Origin: PALSA-555 sp963821325
Lineage (GTDB): Bacteria > Actinomycetota > Acidimicrobiia > IMCC26256 > PALSA-555
Length of the DNA: 64,000 nucleotides
NCBI GenBank assembly: GCA_963821325.1
Contig: CAWGDC010000001.1
Location: forward strand, 496,001-560,000
Direction: 5' to 3'
A program made the translations under genes and the position numbers. The number at the start of each line of letters is the position of its first letter. Within the stretch, counting starts at the first letter, position 1. The notes beneath the pieces were generated by a model. It searched no databases, had not been told where the DNA came from, and was given only the letters and a program-made list of their open reading frames with translations. Of this stretch, positions 1 to 8,742 are shown one piece after another.

Positions 1-222
1 GCGGCCGGCCTCGAGGCGCACCGCGGCGTCGACGACGGCCTGCTTGCTCGCGAAGTAGCGGTACAGGGTCGCCCGGGACGTGCCGGCCTCCCGGGCGACG
101 TCGTCGAGGGTGGTCTTGCGGAGCCCCTGACGGGCGACGCACGCCAGCAGCGCCTCGACGGCCCGTCCCTCGAGGTCGCTGACCCGGAGGGCGGGCTCAC
201 GCTCGGTGAGGACCGCGCTCAT
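1..222 (-). CDS. TetR-family regulator, N-terminal part (cut by window edge)
   Basis: The first 74 codons of a TetR/AcrR transcriptional repressor read in frame from an ATG at 222 to the window edge, so the ligand-binding half lies outside. The helix-turn-helix is visible: TTLDDVAREAGTSRATLYRYF at about residues 37-57 is split here as TTLDDVAREAG and TSRATLYRYF. This is the canonical pattern of the family's DNA-recognition helix. A perfect 8-bp inverted repeat sits 7 bases upstream of the start codon, so autoregulation is likely. The ligand and other targets cannot be deduced. It reads in the same direction as the three small genes to its right. Confidence 0.9.
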   Translation of the reverse strand, partial: MSAVLTEREPALRVSDLEGRAVEALLACVARQGLRKTTLDDVAREAGTSRATLYRYFASKQAVVDAAVRLEAGR

Positions 223-228
223 CCTGGT

Positions 229-255
229 TGAGACGATACGACTCGATTCGTCTCA
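229..255. promoter_or_regulatory. Palindromic operator upstream of the TetR gene
   Basis: TGAGACGA (229-236) and TCGTCTCA (248-255) are perfect 8-bp arms around an 11-base spacer. The spacer has its own inner palindrome CGA-C-TCG (239-245), so the symmetry centre is at 242. The site ends 7 bases before the ATG of the TetR gene. Size, symmetry and position fit an autoregulatory TetR operator. This is inference from sequence; no binding data exist. Confidence 0.7.
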
Positions 256-305
256 GCGTCAACGATGGGCGGTGTGGCGTGCGTCACCCGGCCGCCCGGG
301 CGGTG

Positions 306-849
306 CTACGTCCCGAGGAGCTTCGCCTTCTGGGCCTGGAACTCGGCGTCGGTGAGGGCGCCGGAGTCCCGGAGGCTGGCCAGCTTCTCGAGCTCGCTGG
401 CGAGGCTCGGGGACGCGGCAGGCGCCGCCGGCGCGGCGGCGGGCGTGGCCGCGGGGCCACCTGGAGATCCATCGGCCGCCCGCGAAGATGGCCGCGCCGC
501 CCGACGACTGGGACATGGCCTGCTGGATGATGTGGTTCTGCTGGGCGGCCTGCACCTCGCCCCACGACTCGGTGGGCGCGGCGGGATCGATCGCGACCTT
601 CGAGTGGTCGCGCGGGTCGTAGAGGACGCTGACGAGCGACCCGAGGGACGGGCCGCCCTGCGTCGCCGGGTACGGCACCTGGATGGTGACGTTGAAGGGT
701 CCGGTGTCGTCGGGCATCACCCGCATCGTCACCTTCCAGAGGATCTGGCTGGGGTCGGCCTTCCACTTCCTCCCGGACTTCGCCTCGCTGATCAGGGCGC
801 GGCCGGGCTTGCCTCCGCTGGCCCGCAGCTCCTCGAGACCATCAGCCAT
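306..849 (-). CDS. SHOCT-domain protein, third gene of unknown cluster (frameshifted)
   Basis: About 180 residues. The N-terminal half (849 to about 480) has a small beta-rich domain ending in VLYDPRDHSKVAIDP. This resembles the end of the neighbouring gene (VRVDPAHPQHVAID), so the two look like paralogous domains. The last 30 residues are in another frame and read LRDSGALTDAEFQAQKAKLL, a clear SHOCT (short C-terminal) domain, with stop TAG at 306-308. A single-base frame change lies near 460-485. A Pro/Ala-rich linker joins the halves. SHOCT domains are often found at the ends of membrane-associated or oligomerising proteins; no specific function is known here. Confidence 0.75.
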
Positions 850-885
850 CGCGTGCTCCTCCCTCGAAGGTCCTCGTCGTGTTGC

Positions 886-1284
886 TCACGTGCCCGACCA
901 GTCGATCGCGACGTGCTGGGGGTGGGCCGGGTCGACGCGCACGTCGAGGTCGGCGCCGGCCTGCAGGCGGCCGAAGTGGTCGGGCGGCACGGTGGTGGTC
1001 AGGCGGAGGTCGTACGGCGGCCGGCCGCCGACGGCGACGGTGAGGTCCAGCACGACCTGGGGGTTGAACTGCACGAGGACCCCGAGGTCGGTGAACCGGG
1101 TGATCGTCGCCCGGCCCGGCGTGCCCGATTCGAGCAGCGCCTGCTCGGCATGGATCTGGGCTTGGAGCGCCATCGCGTCGTCCACGATCGCGCTGCCCTG
1201 GTTGGTCGTCGACGGCTCCGACCGGGCCGCGTCCCCTTCGGGACGCGGCCCGACCGGCGTCGACCGCTCGTTGGCGGTGTCCAT
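886..1284 (-). CDS. Hypothetical protein, second gene of unknown cluster
   Basis: This 132-residue protein starts at an ATG at 1284. A polar, low-complexity first 35 residues are followed by a compact alpha/beta region that includes PGRATITRFTDLGVLVQFNP and ends VRVDPAHPQHVAIDWSGT. The final strand pattern, VxVDPxxPxxVAID, recurs in the next gene downstream, which supports a shared domain. No signal peptide or membrane segment is seen. It lies between the other two cluster genes on the same strand with spacers of 36 and 68 bases, so it is probably co-transcribed. I do not recognise a named function. Confidence 0.75.
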   Translation of the reverse strand: MDTANERSTPVGPRPEGDAARSEPSTTNQGSAIVDDAMALQAQIHAEQALLESGTPGRATITRFTDLGVLVQFNPQVVLDLTVAVGGRPPYDLRLTTTVPPDHFGRLQAGADLDVRVDPAHPQHVAIDWSGT

Positions 1285-1352
1285 CCCGTACTCCCCTGCC
1301 TGCCCGCCGTGGCCTGCCGTCGGGACGCGGCCAGGCCGCTCCCCCGTCGGCG

Positions 1353-1913
1353 CTACGAGGTGAGCGCGCTGACGACGGCCTCGCTCGCCGGGTCGCGACC
1401 CACCATGAACTGGGTCGGCTGGCCGAGGCCCGGCGCCATGTTGGCCAGCATCTGGTTCGGCAGGTAGAGGACGAGGACCTGGCGGTCAGCGGGCACGCCC
1501 TGGGCCGCGGCCGCGATGTCGATGCCCGTCTTGGCCTGGAAGCCCTGCCGGTCAAACGACTTCAGCACCTTCCCGACACTCAGGTCCTTGCCCTTCTTCG
1601 CCTTCGCTTCGATGGCGTGGATCTTCGTCGGCGTCACCGCGAGGACGAACATGCTCGGCAGCCCGCCGGTCCGCATCTCCCCAACGCCCCTCATGCTCTT
1701 CCCCATGAACTTGGTCATGCCCTTGCTGATCGACATGCTGGCGTTGGCCATCCCCTGCATGCCCTTGCCCATGCCGACGGCGCCCACGGCCATGCCGACC
1801 TTGAGCTCCTCACAGCGCGTCGCGGCCTCGACCGGCTCGTCGAGGATGCCCCCGGCGGCGGCCTTCGCCTGCTCGTTCCACTTGAGCTCGTCCGGCGTCA
1901 TCACATCAGCCAT
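1353..1913 (-). CDS. Hypothetical protein with Gly/Met-rich segment, first gene of unknown cluster
   Basis: This is a 186-residue protein. The ATG at 1913 is preceded by a strong Shine-Dalgarno (AGGAGG, 8 bases upstream), which fixes the start. Residues of about 42-82 form a Gly/Met/Lys-rich stretch with methionines every 3-5 residues (for example GMGKGMQGMANASMS). It could form a membrane- or surface-binding amphipathic helix. After it comes an ordered domain (FVLAVTPTKIHAIEAK, then VLVLYLPNQML) reminiscent of PH-like folds, but this is only an impression. Base composition is visibly lower in G+C than its neighbours. A TetR-type operator lies 75 bases upstream. Confidence 0.75.
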   Translation of the reverse strand: MADVMTPDELKWNEQAKAAAGGILDEPVEAATRCEELKVGMAVGAVGMGKGMQGMANASMSISKGMTKFMGKSMRGVGEMRTGGLPSMFVLAVTPTKIHAIEAKAKKGKDLSVGKVLKSFDRQGFQAKTGIDIAAAAQGVPADRQVLVLYLPNQMLANMAPGLGQPTQFMVGRDPASEAVVSALTS

Positions 1914-1988
1914 TCCTGTTGCCTCCTGTCTGGGACCGGCACCCCGGTCCGCGTGGCGTCATCTTTGCCGCTTCGGCCCGCCGGGTCC

Positions 1989-2005
1989 TGAGTAGGCGGT
2001 ACTCA
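1989..2005. promoter_or_regulatory. TGAGTA-N5-TACTCA operator upstream of the unknown cluster
   Basis: Read on the minus strand, towards the cluster, the site is TGAGTACCGCCTACTCAGG (2005 down to 1987). Arms of 6 bp surround a 5-base centre. It overlaps the stop codon of the upstream TetR gene and ends 75 bases before the first cluster gene. The same 19 bases with one change occur at 56950-56968 before a plus-strand gene. TetR repressors commonly bind such palindromes, and the adjacent TetR is the obvious candidate. Confidence 0.7.
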
Positions 2006-2596
2006 ACCCCCGGGCGCGGCGAGGATCCCGCCGAGCAGCTCGGCCTGGACGAGGGCCCGCACACTGGCGGGGTCCTCGAGGTCCCAGCGTCCGGGGCTGC
2101 CCATGAGGGACAGGACCATCCGGGCGAGGTAGTCGGCGGCGGCGTCGACGTCGACGCCGGCCCGCAGGTGCCCGGCGGCGGCCTCCCCGGCGAGGAGGGG
2201 CCGCAGGTAGGTGGCGATGTAGCCGAGAACCCGGTCCTGCTCGAGGGTCATGAGGGGGAGCAGGGCGTCAGGTTCGGTGACGAGGATCTTCTGCAGCACG
2301 ACGTGGTGCCGGACCGCCCGGTGGGCGAAGGTCAGTGCCGTCTCGAGGCGGGCCGCGAGGTCAGGGGCGTCGGCGACGGCGTCGGCCAGGCGGGCGAAGA
2401 ACCGGTTCATCTCCCAGCCGACCGTCTCGCGCAGCAGCTGGTCGCGACCGCCGGGGAAGAGCCGGTAGATGGTGGCCCGCGACACCCCCGAGACCTTGGC
2501 GACGTCGTCGACGGTGGTCTTGCCCATCCCGAAACGGGCGACGCAGTCGTAGGCGCCCGACAGGACCCGGGCGCGAGCGTCGCCGGCGGAGGCCAC
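2003..2596 (-). CDS. TetR-family transcriptional regulator
   Basis: This complete TetR protein has 197 residues. The GTG start at 2596 directly abuts the dapB stop (TGA at 2597-2599), so it is probably translated by coupling. The helix-turn-helix is TVDDVAKVSGVSRATIYRLF at about residues 28-47. The C-terminal ligand domain (residues 60-197) is typical in length but gives no clue to the ligand. Its stop codon lies inside the TGAGTA/TACTCA palindrome that precedes the unknown three-gene cluster. The simplest model is that it represses that cluster. Confidence 0.9.
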   Translation of the reverse strand: MASAGDARARVLSGAYDCVARFGMGKTTVDDVAKVSGVSRATIYRLFPGGRDQLLRETVGWEMNRFFARLADAVADAPDLAARLETALTFAHRAVRHHVVLQKILVTEPDALLPLMTLEQDRVLGYIATYLRPLLAGEAAAGHLRAGVDVDAAADYLARMVLSLMGSPGRWDLEDPASVRALVQAELLGGILAAPGG

Positions 2597-3388
2597 TCAG
2601 AGGCCGAGGAGCGCGTCGAGGCCGACGGTCAGACCGGGCCGGTCGGCGACGCGCTGCACGGCGAGGACGACGCCCGGCATGAACGACGCCCGGTCGTAGC
2701 TGTCGTGGCGGATCGACAGCGTCTGGCCGGTGGTGCCGAGCAGCACCTCCTGGTGGGCGACGAGGCCGCGCAGCCGCACCGAGTGGATGCGGATGCCGGC
2801 GGGGCTCGCGCCGCCGCGGACCCCCTCGACGACGACCTGCTGGGTGGGGTCGGCACCCCAGTCGGGTGACGCCGCGGCCATGCGCTGGGCGGTGAGCAGC
2901 GCGGTCCCGGACGGCGCGTCGATCTTCTCGTCGTGGTGCAGCTCGATGATCTCCGCGGTGTCGAAGAGCGGGGCGGCGAGCTCCGCGAAGCGCATCATGA
3001 GCACCGCCCCGATCGAGAAGTTGGGGGCGATCACCGCGTTCGCGGCGGACGCGTCGAAGCGGCGGCGCAGGTCCTCGAGGTCGTCGGGGGTGAAGCCGGT
3101 GGTGCCGACGACGGCATGCACGTCGTGGTCGGCGCACCAGACCAGGTTGCCGCGCGCCGCGTCGAGGACGGTGAAGTCGACCGCGACCTGCGCGTCGGCG
3201 TCGGCGAGCGCGTCGGCCGAGCCGGCGACCTGCAAGCCCGTGTCCGCGACACCGAGCTGCTGCAGGTCGATCCCGGCGTGATATGGGTCGACCGCGGCGA
3301 CGAGCTCGAGCGTCGGCTCGGCGACGACCGCGCTGCACACCGTGCGGCCCATGCGACCGCCGGCGCCGAACACCCCGACCCTCGTCAC
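2597..3388 (-). CDS. dapB: 4-hydroxy-tetrahydrodipicolinate reductase
   Basis: DapB reduces the heterocyclic product of DapA to tetrahydrodipicolinate with NAD(P)H, in the cytoplasmic lysine/meso-diaminopimelate pathway. The 263-residue length is normal. The nucleotide-binding loop is VGVFGAGGRMGR at residues 4-15, and the catalytic signature IIELHHDEKIDAPSGTA is at about residues 157-173, with the HH pair and the K that binds substrate. The GTG start at 3388 follows a TAGCCT box by 6 bases, so the mRNA may be leaderless. Diaminopimelate is a peptidoglycan precursor, which fits the murT-gatD pair elsewhere in the window. Confidence 0.97.
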   Translation of the reverse strand: MTRVGVFGAGGRMGRTVCSAVVAEPTLELVAAVDPYHAGIDLQQLGVADTGLQVAGSADALADADAQVAVDFTVLDAARGNLVWCADHDVHAVVGTTGFTPDDLEDLRRRFDASAANAVIAPNFSIGAVLMMRFAELAAPLFDTAEIIELHHDEKIDAPSGTALLTAQRMAAASPDWGADPTQQVVVEGVRGGASPAGIRIHSVRLRGLVAHQEVLLGTTGQTLSIRHDSYDRASFMPGVVLAVQRVADRPGLTVGLDALLGL

Positions 3389-3394
3389 GGCGTG

Positions 3395-3400
3395 AGGCTA
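3395..3400 (-). promoter_or_regulatory. -10 box for leaderless dapB
   Basis: TAGCCT on the minus strand lies 6 bases before the GTG of dapB and overlaps the stop codon of the M16 peptidase. No Shine-Dalgarno is present, so transcription probably starts at the GTG. This is inference from TAnnnT position only. Confidence 0.4.
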
Positions 3401-4653
3401 CGCCCGGGTGCCGAAGCGTTGCTCGGAGAACGGGCCGACGACGGCGAGGGTCCGCGGCCCGCCGGCCAACACCCGGTCCACGACCCGGGCGACGTCGACG
3501 ACGGGTGACCGCGTCGATGTGGGCGACGACCTCGTCGAGGGTGGGCACGTCGCCGAGGGTGACCTCGTTGCGGCCGAGCCGGTGCATGCGCGCACCAGAG
3601 CTCTCGAGCGACAAGGCGAGCGAGCCGCGCAGGTGGCCGCGCGCCGCCTCGAGCTCACGGTCCGACACGCCGGCGTCGTCGACGACGCGGACGCAGCTCG
3701 ACGTCGAGGACGTCGAGGAGCTCATCGACCCGGTCGGGTGCGGTGCCGGCGGACACGGCGAGGACCCCGGCGTCCTCGAGCGCGGCGCGGTACGAGTACA
3801 CCGAGTAGGCGAGGCCGCGGCGTTCCCGCACCTCCTGGAACAGCCGGGACGACATGCCGCCCCCCAACGCCTGGTTCAGCACCATCAGCGCGTACCGGTC
3901 CGGGTCCTGGTGGGGCAGCGCCCGCATGCCGAGCACCAGGTGGGCCTGCTCGGTCGGCCGTTCGAGCACGGCGACGGGGCGGGGCGGCGGCTCGCCCGAG
4001 TAGGGCTCGCGTCGCGGGCGGTGCCCGTTCCCGGCGCCGAGGGCGGCCTCGACGAGCTCGACGACCCGGTCGTGCTCGAGGTTGCCGGCGGCCGCGACGA
4101 CGACGTTGCTCGGGTGGTAGTGCTCCTCGTGGAACGCCGCGATCTCGTCGCGGGTCATGGCGGTGAGCGTCTCCAACGACCCGATGACCTCGCGGCCGAT
4201 CGGATGGTCGGGGAACACGGCGTCGGTGAACAGGTCCTGGACGAGGTCCTCGGGCTCGTCGTCGCGCAGGTGCAGCTCCTCGAGGATGACCTGACGCTCC
4301 GACTCGACGTCGGCGGGGCGCAACGCCGGCCGCCACACGATGTCGGAGAGGATCTCGACACCTCGGGCGAGACCCTCGTCGGGGACCCGCAGATAGAAGG
4401 TGGTGAGCTCCTGCGCCGTGAAGGCGTTCATGTCACCGCCCCCCGACTCGACGGCCTCGGCGATCGACGCCGCGTCGCGGTCGGCGGTGCCCTTGAACAG
4501 CAGGTGCTCGAGGAAGTGGCTGACCCCGGCCCGGGCTGCCGGCTCGTCGCGCGACCCTGTCCCGACCCAGAAGCCGACCGCGACGGAGCGCAGGTGCGGC
4601 AGCGCCTCGGTGACGACGCGCAGGCCCGAGGCGAGCCGGGTCCGCCCGATCAT
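3398..4653 (-). CDS. M16-family zinc metallopeptidase (two frameshifts)
   Basis: This is a cytoplasmic M16 (pitrilysin/processing peptidase-like) protease of about 418 residues. Its location between pnp and dapB is common in actinobacteria. The inverted zinc motif HFLEH is at residues 46-50 (zinc ligands H46 and H50, catalytic E49), with the third ligand region ESERQVILEE about 75 residues later. The conserved FRERRGLAYSVYS-like segment appears as VRERRGLAYSVYS. The ATG at 4653 gives the family-typical beginning MIGRTRLASGLRV. The frame changes near 3690 and near 3510 (a CCC run), after which the C-terminus reads to a TAG at 3398. Substrates are unknown. Confidence 0.88.
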
Positions 4654-4696
4654 CTCGCCGGCATCGGCATCGGGTGCGGTCGGGTTGAGCAGCGGG

Positions 4697-7193
4697 TCAG
4701 CGGCGCCGACGCGGCCGGGACCGGCCCCGATCCCCGCCGCCCCCGCCGCCTCGGCTGGGGCCGCCGGTGCGGGCGGCCTCGGCCGGTCCGAGGTCCCCGA
4801 ACTCGGCGCGGGCCTCGGATTCCCAGCGGTCCTCGAACGACGCGACGTCGCCGTCGCCCCGATCGCGGGCGGCGGTCCTCGGTCGCGGGCGCCGGTCCTC
4901 CCGATCGCGGGACGGCCGGTCCTCCCGATCGCGGGACGGCCGGTCGTCGCGGTCGCGGGCGGGACGCGGACGGGCGGGCCGGTCCTCGGACGGGTCGCCG
5001 CCGTCGCCGTCGCTGTCGTCGCCAACGAGGCTGAGCGAGAGCTTCCCGGCGTTGTCGATGTCGTCGACTTTGACCGTGACCTCGTCGCCGAGGTTCAAGA
5101 CGTCCTCGACCCGGTCGATGCGCCGGCCGCGACCCAGCTTCGAGATGTGCAGCAGCCCGTCCTTGCCGGGCAGCACGTTCACGAACGCACCGAACTTGGT
5201 GATGTTCACCACCCGGCCGGTGTACTCGGCGCCGAGATCGGCGGTGGGGGGATCGAGGATCAGCGCGATGCGACGCTGCGCCTCCTCGACGGACGACGAC
5301 TCCTTCGACCCGATCGTCACGGTGCCGACCGCCCCGTCGTCCTTCACCGACACGTCGGCGCCCGTCTCCTGGGTGATGGTGTTGATCACCTTGCCCTTCG
5401 GGCCGATCACCTCGCCGATCTTGTCGATCGGGATCTCGAAGCTGATGATCTTCGGGGCGATGGGCTTCACGTCGTCGCGCGGCTCGCTGATCGCCCCGGT
5501 CATCGTGTCGAGGATCCGGAGGCGTGCCTCGTGCGCCTGGTGCAGCGCCTGGGCGAGCACGTCGGCGGGCAGCCCGTCGATCTTGGTGTCGAGCTGCAGC
5601 GCCGTCACCGAATCGCGGGTGCCGGCCACCTTGAAGTCCATGTCGCCGAAGGCGTCCTCGGCGCCGAGGATGTCGGTCAGGGTCGTGTACTTGCCGTCGG
5701 CGTACACGAGACCCATCGCGATGCCCGCGACGGCGTCCTTGATCGGCACGCCGGCGTCCATGAGCGACAGCGTCGACCCGCACACCGACGCCATCGACGT
5801 CGAGCCGTTCGACGACAGCACGTCGGACACGACCCGGACGGTGTAGGGCCACTCCACCGCGTTCGGGATGACCGGGACGAGCGCCCGCTCCGCGAGGGCC
5901 CCGTGGCCGATCTCGCGGCGCTTCGGGGACCCGACCCGGCCGGTCTCACCGGTCGAGAAGGGCGGGAAGTTGTAGTGGTGCATGTAGCGCTTGCGGTCCT
6001 CCACCCCGATGGTGTCGAGGATCTGCTCCATGCGGGGCATGCCGAGCGTCGTGACGGTCAGCACCTGGGTCTCGCCCCGCTGGAACAGGCCGGAGCCGTG
6101 CGCCGTGGGGATGAGCGCCACGGCGGCGGACAGCGGACGGATGTCGGTCGGGCCGCGGCCGTCGATGCGGACCCCGTCGGCCACGATGCGGGTGCGGACC
6201 ACCTGCTTTTGCAGGGCCCGGAACGCCTTGCGGATCTGCCCGGGCCGGTCCGCGAACGGGGTGTCGGGCGCGCCCGCGAGGTCGGCCTCGATGGCGGACT
6301 CGATCTCGTCGAGGCGCTCGTTGCGGGCCGTCTTGTCGGCGATCGCCATCGCTTCGGCGGTCTCGGCGCGGACGGCGTCGGCGACGGCGTCGAACACGTC
6401 GACGTCGTAGTCGTGGCGTGGCTCGTAGGCGATCTCCTCGATCGGCCCGTTGCGCTCCTGCACACCGGCGACCAGCTGGAGCTGCAGGTCGATCGACGAG
6501 TTGATCCACTGCTTCGACCAGTCGAGGCCGTCCGCGATGACGTCCTCGGTGACCTTCGGGGCGCCCTGCTCGTAGAGCTCCCATGTGGCCTCGGTGCCAC
6601 CGGCCTCGACCATCATGATGGCGACGTCGCCGTCGGCGAGGCGTCGGCCGGCGACGACCATCTCGAACGTCGAGTCGTCACCGTCCTGATAGGTGGGATG
6701 GGCGATCCACTCGCCGTTGCGGTGCGCGATCCGCACCGCGCCGATCGGCCCGTTGAACGGGATCCCGGACACCATCGAGCGCGGCGGACGCCCCGTTGAT
6801 CGACGCGACGTCGTGGGGGTTCTCCAGGTCGGCGCCGAGGATGGTGGCGATGACCTGCACCTCGTTGCGGAACCCCTCGGGGAACGAGGGGCGCAGCGGC
6901 CGGTCGGTGAGCCGGCACGTCAGGACGGCCTGCTCCCCCGGTCGGCCCTCCCGTCGGAAGAACGAGCCGGGGATCTTCCCCGCGGCGTACATGCGCTCCT
7001 CGACGTCGACGGTGAGGGGGAAGAAGTCGATGCCCTCCCGCGGCTTGCTGGTGACCACCGTCGACAAGAGGGTGGTCTCGCCCAGCTGGACGACGACGGC
7101 GCCGTTGGCGAGCGGGGCGAGGCGGCCGGTCTCGAAGGACAGCGTCTTGCCGTCCGGCGTGACCGGTCCTGAGACTCGAATGGGTTCTGGCAC
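4697..7193 (-). CDS. pnp: Polyribonucleotide nucleotidyltransferase (one frameshift)
   Basis: PNPase degrades RNA 3' to 5' by phosphorolysis and works in RNA turnover. The order is first RNase PH domain, helical domain, second RNase PH domain, KH domain (IGEVIGPKGKVINTI) and S1 domain (YTGRVVNITKFGAFVNVLPG). The reading frame changes near 6778, inside the conserved INGASAAL/SGIPFNGPIGA segment. The GTG start at 7193 has AGGAG 9 bases upstream. A basic tail of about 90 residues after S1 carries Arg/Asp repeats encoded by a 24-bp tandem repeat and ends in SRPRRRR. It lies directly downstream of rpsO, the classic pairing. Total about 830 residues. Confidence 0.95.
4892..4963. repeat. 24-bp tandem repeat in the pnp tail
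   Basis: Two perfect 24-bp copies (4892-4915 and 4916-4939) are followed by a degenerate third (4940-4963). They encode repeats of PSRDREDR in the basic, probably disordered C-terminal tail of PNPase. Such tails may contact RNA or RNase E, but that is inference. Confidence 0.85.
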
Positions 7194-7310
7194 GGGAACG
7201 TGCTCCTCTCATGACTGACGGAGCGACGGTTCCCAGTGGTCAGGGTCCGGGTGAGGCGACCGCCAGGCGGCACCTCAGCCAGGCACTGGCGACTGACAAC
7301 CGGCGCTCGG

Positions 7311-7568
7311 TTATCGACGCAGACCGAGCTTGGCGATGAGCGCCCGGTACCGCTCGACGTTGTTGCGTCGGAGGTAGTCGAGCAACCGACGACGGCGACC
7401 GACCATCGTGAGCAGACCACGGCGCGAGTGATGGTCCTTGGTGTGGACCTTCAGGTGCTCCGTCAGGTGGTTGATGCGCTCGGTCAGGAGCGCCACCTGC
7501 ACCTCGGGCGAGCCGGTGTCGGTCTCGTGGAGGCGGTGGTCGGCGATGGTGGCAGTCGTGTCGGGCAT
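7311..7568 (-). CDS. rpsO: 30S ribosomal protein S15
   Basis: S15 binds 16S rRNA early in assembly of the 30S platform. The 85-residue product has the family signature: DTGSPEVQVALLTERINHLT at about residues 16-35, then HHSRRGLLTMVGRRRRLLDY. The ATG at 7568 gives MPDTTATIADH, a normal-length N-terminus. An upstream in-frame GTG would add only a short unconserved extension. It precedes pnp with a 117-base spacer, as in many bacteria. Confidence 0.97.
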   Translation of the reverse strand: MPDTTATIADHRLHETDTGSPEVQVALLTERINHLTEHLKVHTKDHHSRRGLLTMVGRRRRLLDYLRRNNVERYRALIAKLGLRR

Positions 7569-7596
7569 GCGTAGTTGGCCTGCGGCAGGCACACGC

Positions 7597-7602
7597 AGGT
7601 TA
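7597..7602 (-). promoter_or_regulatory. Possible -10 box for rpsO-pnp
   Basis: TAACCT on the minus strand would place the start of transcription near 7590 and give a leader of about 22 bases. A short hairpin (GCCTG-CCG-CAGGC) immediately precedes the start codon region. The rest of 7569-7781 between ribF and rpsO holds nothing else I can recognise. Weak evidence. Confidence 0.3.
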
Positions 7603-7781
7603 CCAGAGATGCTGGCCGGTCCCCCCAGGCGGTGCTCGACGCGACGGGCGATCTCCTCGACCGTCGAGCGGTCCTTCGATCAGCCGCTGGCGCAGTACGA
7701 GGCGCCGCACCGGGTGATCTCCGAGCCGGGCGACTGCTCCCGGCCCCACCGTGACCGCGACCCGACGTGGCGCTCCCCGCG

Positions 7782-8742
7782 TCAGCGGCCGACGATGGCG
7801 CGGGTGGCCTCGACGTCGCGGCGCATCTGCGCGACGAGCGCGTCGACCGAGTCGAAGCGGTCCTCGCCGCGGAGGCGCTCGACGAAGCGGACCTGCACGG
7901 CCTGGTCGTAGAGGTCGCCGTCGAAGTCGAGCACGTGCACCTCGAGCATTGACCGGTCGGCGTCGGCGTAGAAGGTGGGGCGCCGCCCGACCGAGATGGC
8001 GCCGGCTCGTTCGATCCCGTCGGCGGCGACGAACGTGCCGGCGTAGATCCCGTCGGCGGGCAGGCAGGTGCGGTCGGGTGGGGTCACGTTCGCGGTCGGG
8101 AAGCTCAGGGTGCGGCCGCGGCCATCGCCGCGCACGACGATGCCGCGCACCTCGTAGGGGCGGGGCGGCCGGCCGAGCATCGCGGCCGCGGCGGCGACGC
8201 CCCCGTCGGCGAGGAGGCGGCGGATCTCGGTCGACGAGTAGGGAACGCCGCCGGGGTCCCCGACCACGGGGATGAGGCCGAGGCCGACGACCTCGAAGCC
8301 GAGCTCGGCGCCCATCTGCTCGAGGAGCCGCACGGTGCCGTGGCGTCGGTAGCCGAAGTGGAAGTCGGCGCCGACCACGACGACGCTTGGCGGCCAGTCC
8401 GGCGACGAGCACCGTCTGGACGAACTCCTCGGCGGGCTCGTGGCTGCGCGCCTCGTCGAAGGTGAGCACGGCCGTGGTGTCGACGGTGCCGGTCGCGGCG
8501 AGCAGCGCGAGCTTCTGGTCCAGGGTGGTGAGCGTGCACGGCGCCGAGTCGGGCCGGACGACCTCGGCGGGATGCCGGTCGAACGTGAGGCACACCGCGG
8601 TGTGGCCCCGTGCCGTGGCGAGCTCGCGGACGAGGCGCAGCACCGCCTGATGGCCGAGGTGGACGCCGTCGTAGGCGCCGATCGTCACGACCGCGCCGTT
8701 CGGGGCCGGGTCGTAGCCCTCGAGGTCGGTGACGACTTGCAT
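7782..8742 (-). CDS. ribF: Bifunctional riboflavin kinase/FAD synthetase (one frameshift)
   Basis: RibF converts riboflavin to FMN and then FAD. The N-terminal adenylyltransferase domain begins VVTIGAYDGVHLGHQAVL, with the GxxDGxHxGH nucleotidyltransferase motif at about residues 20-31. After the frame change near 8386 it continues VVVGADFHFGYRRHG, then IGRRPTF-like SVGRRPTFYAD and a flavokinase domain with SFPTANVTPP. The ATG at 8742 overlaps the truB stop as ATGA. Length about 319 residues is normal. The truB-ribF-rpsO order is standard for this region. Confidence 0.95.

Noticed and set aside
4740..5025. N-terminal extension of the M16 peptidase frame into the pnp tail
   Set aside because: It is the out-of-frame reading of the pnp C-terminal repeats. 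The peptidase starts at 4653 with a family-typical sequence.
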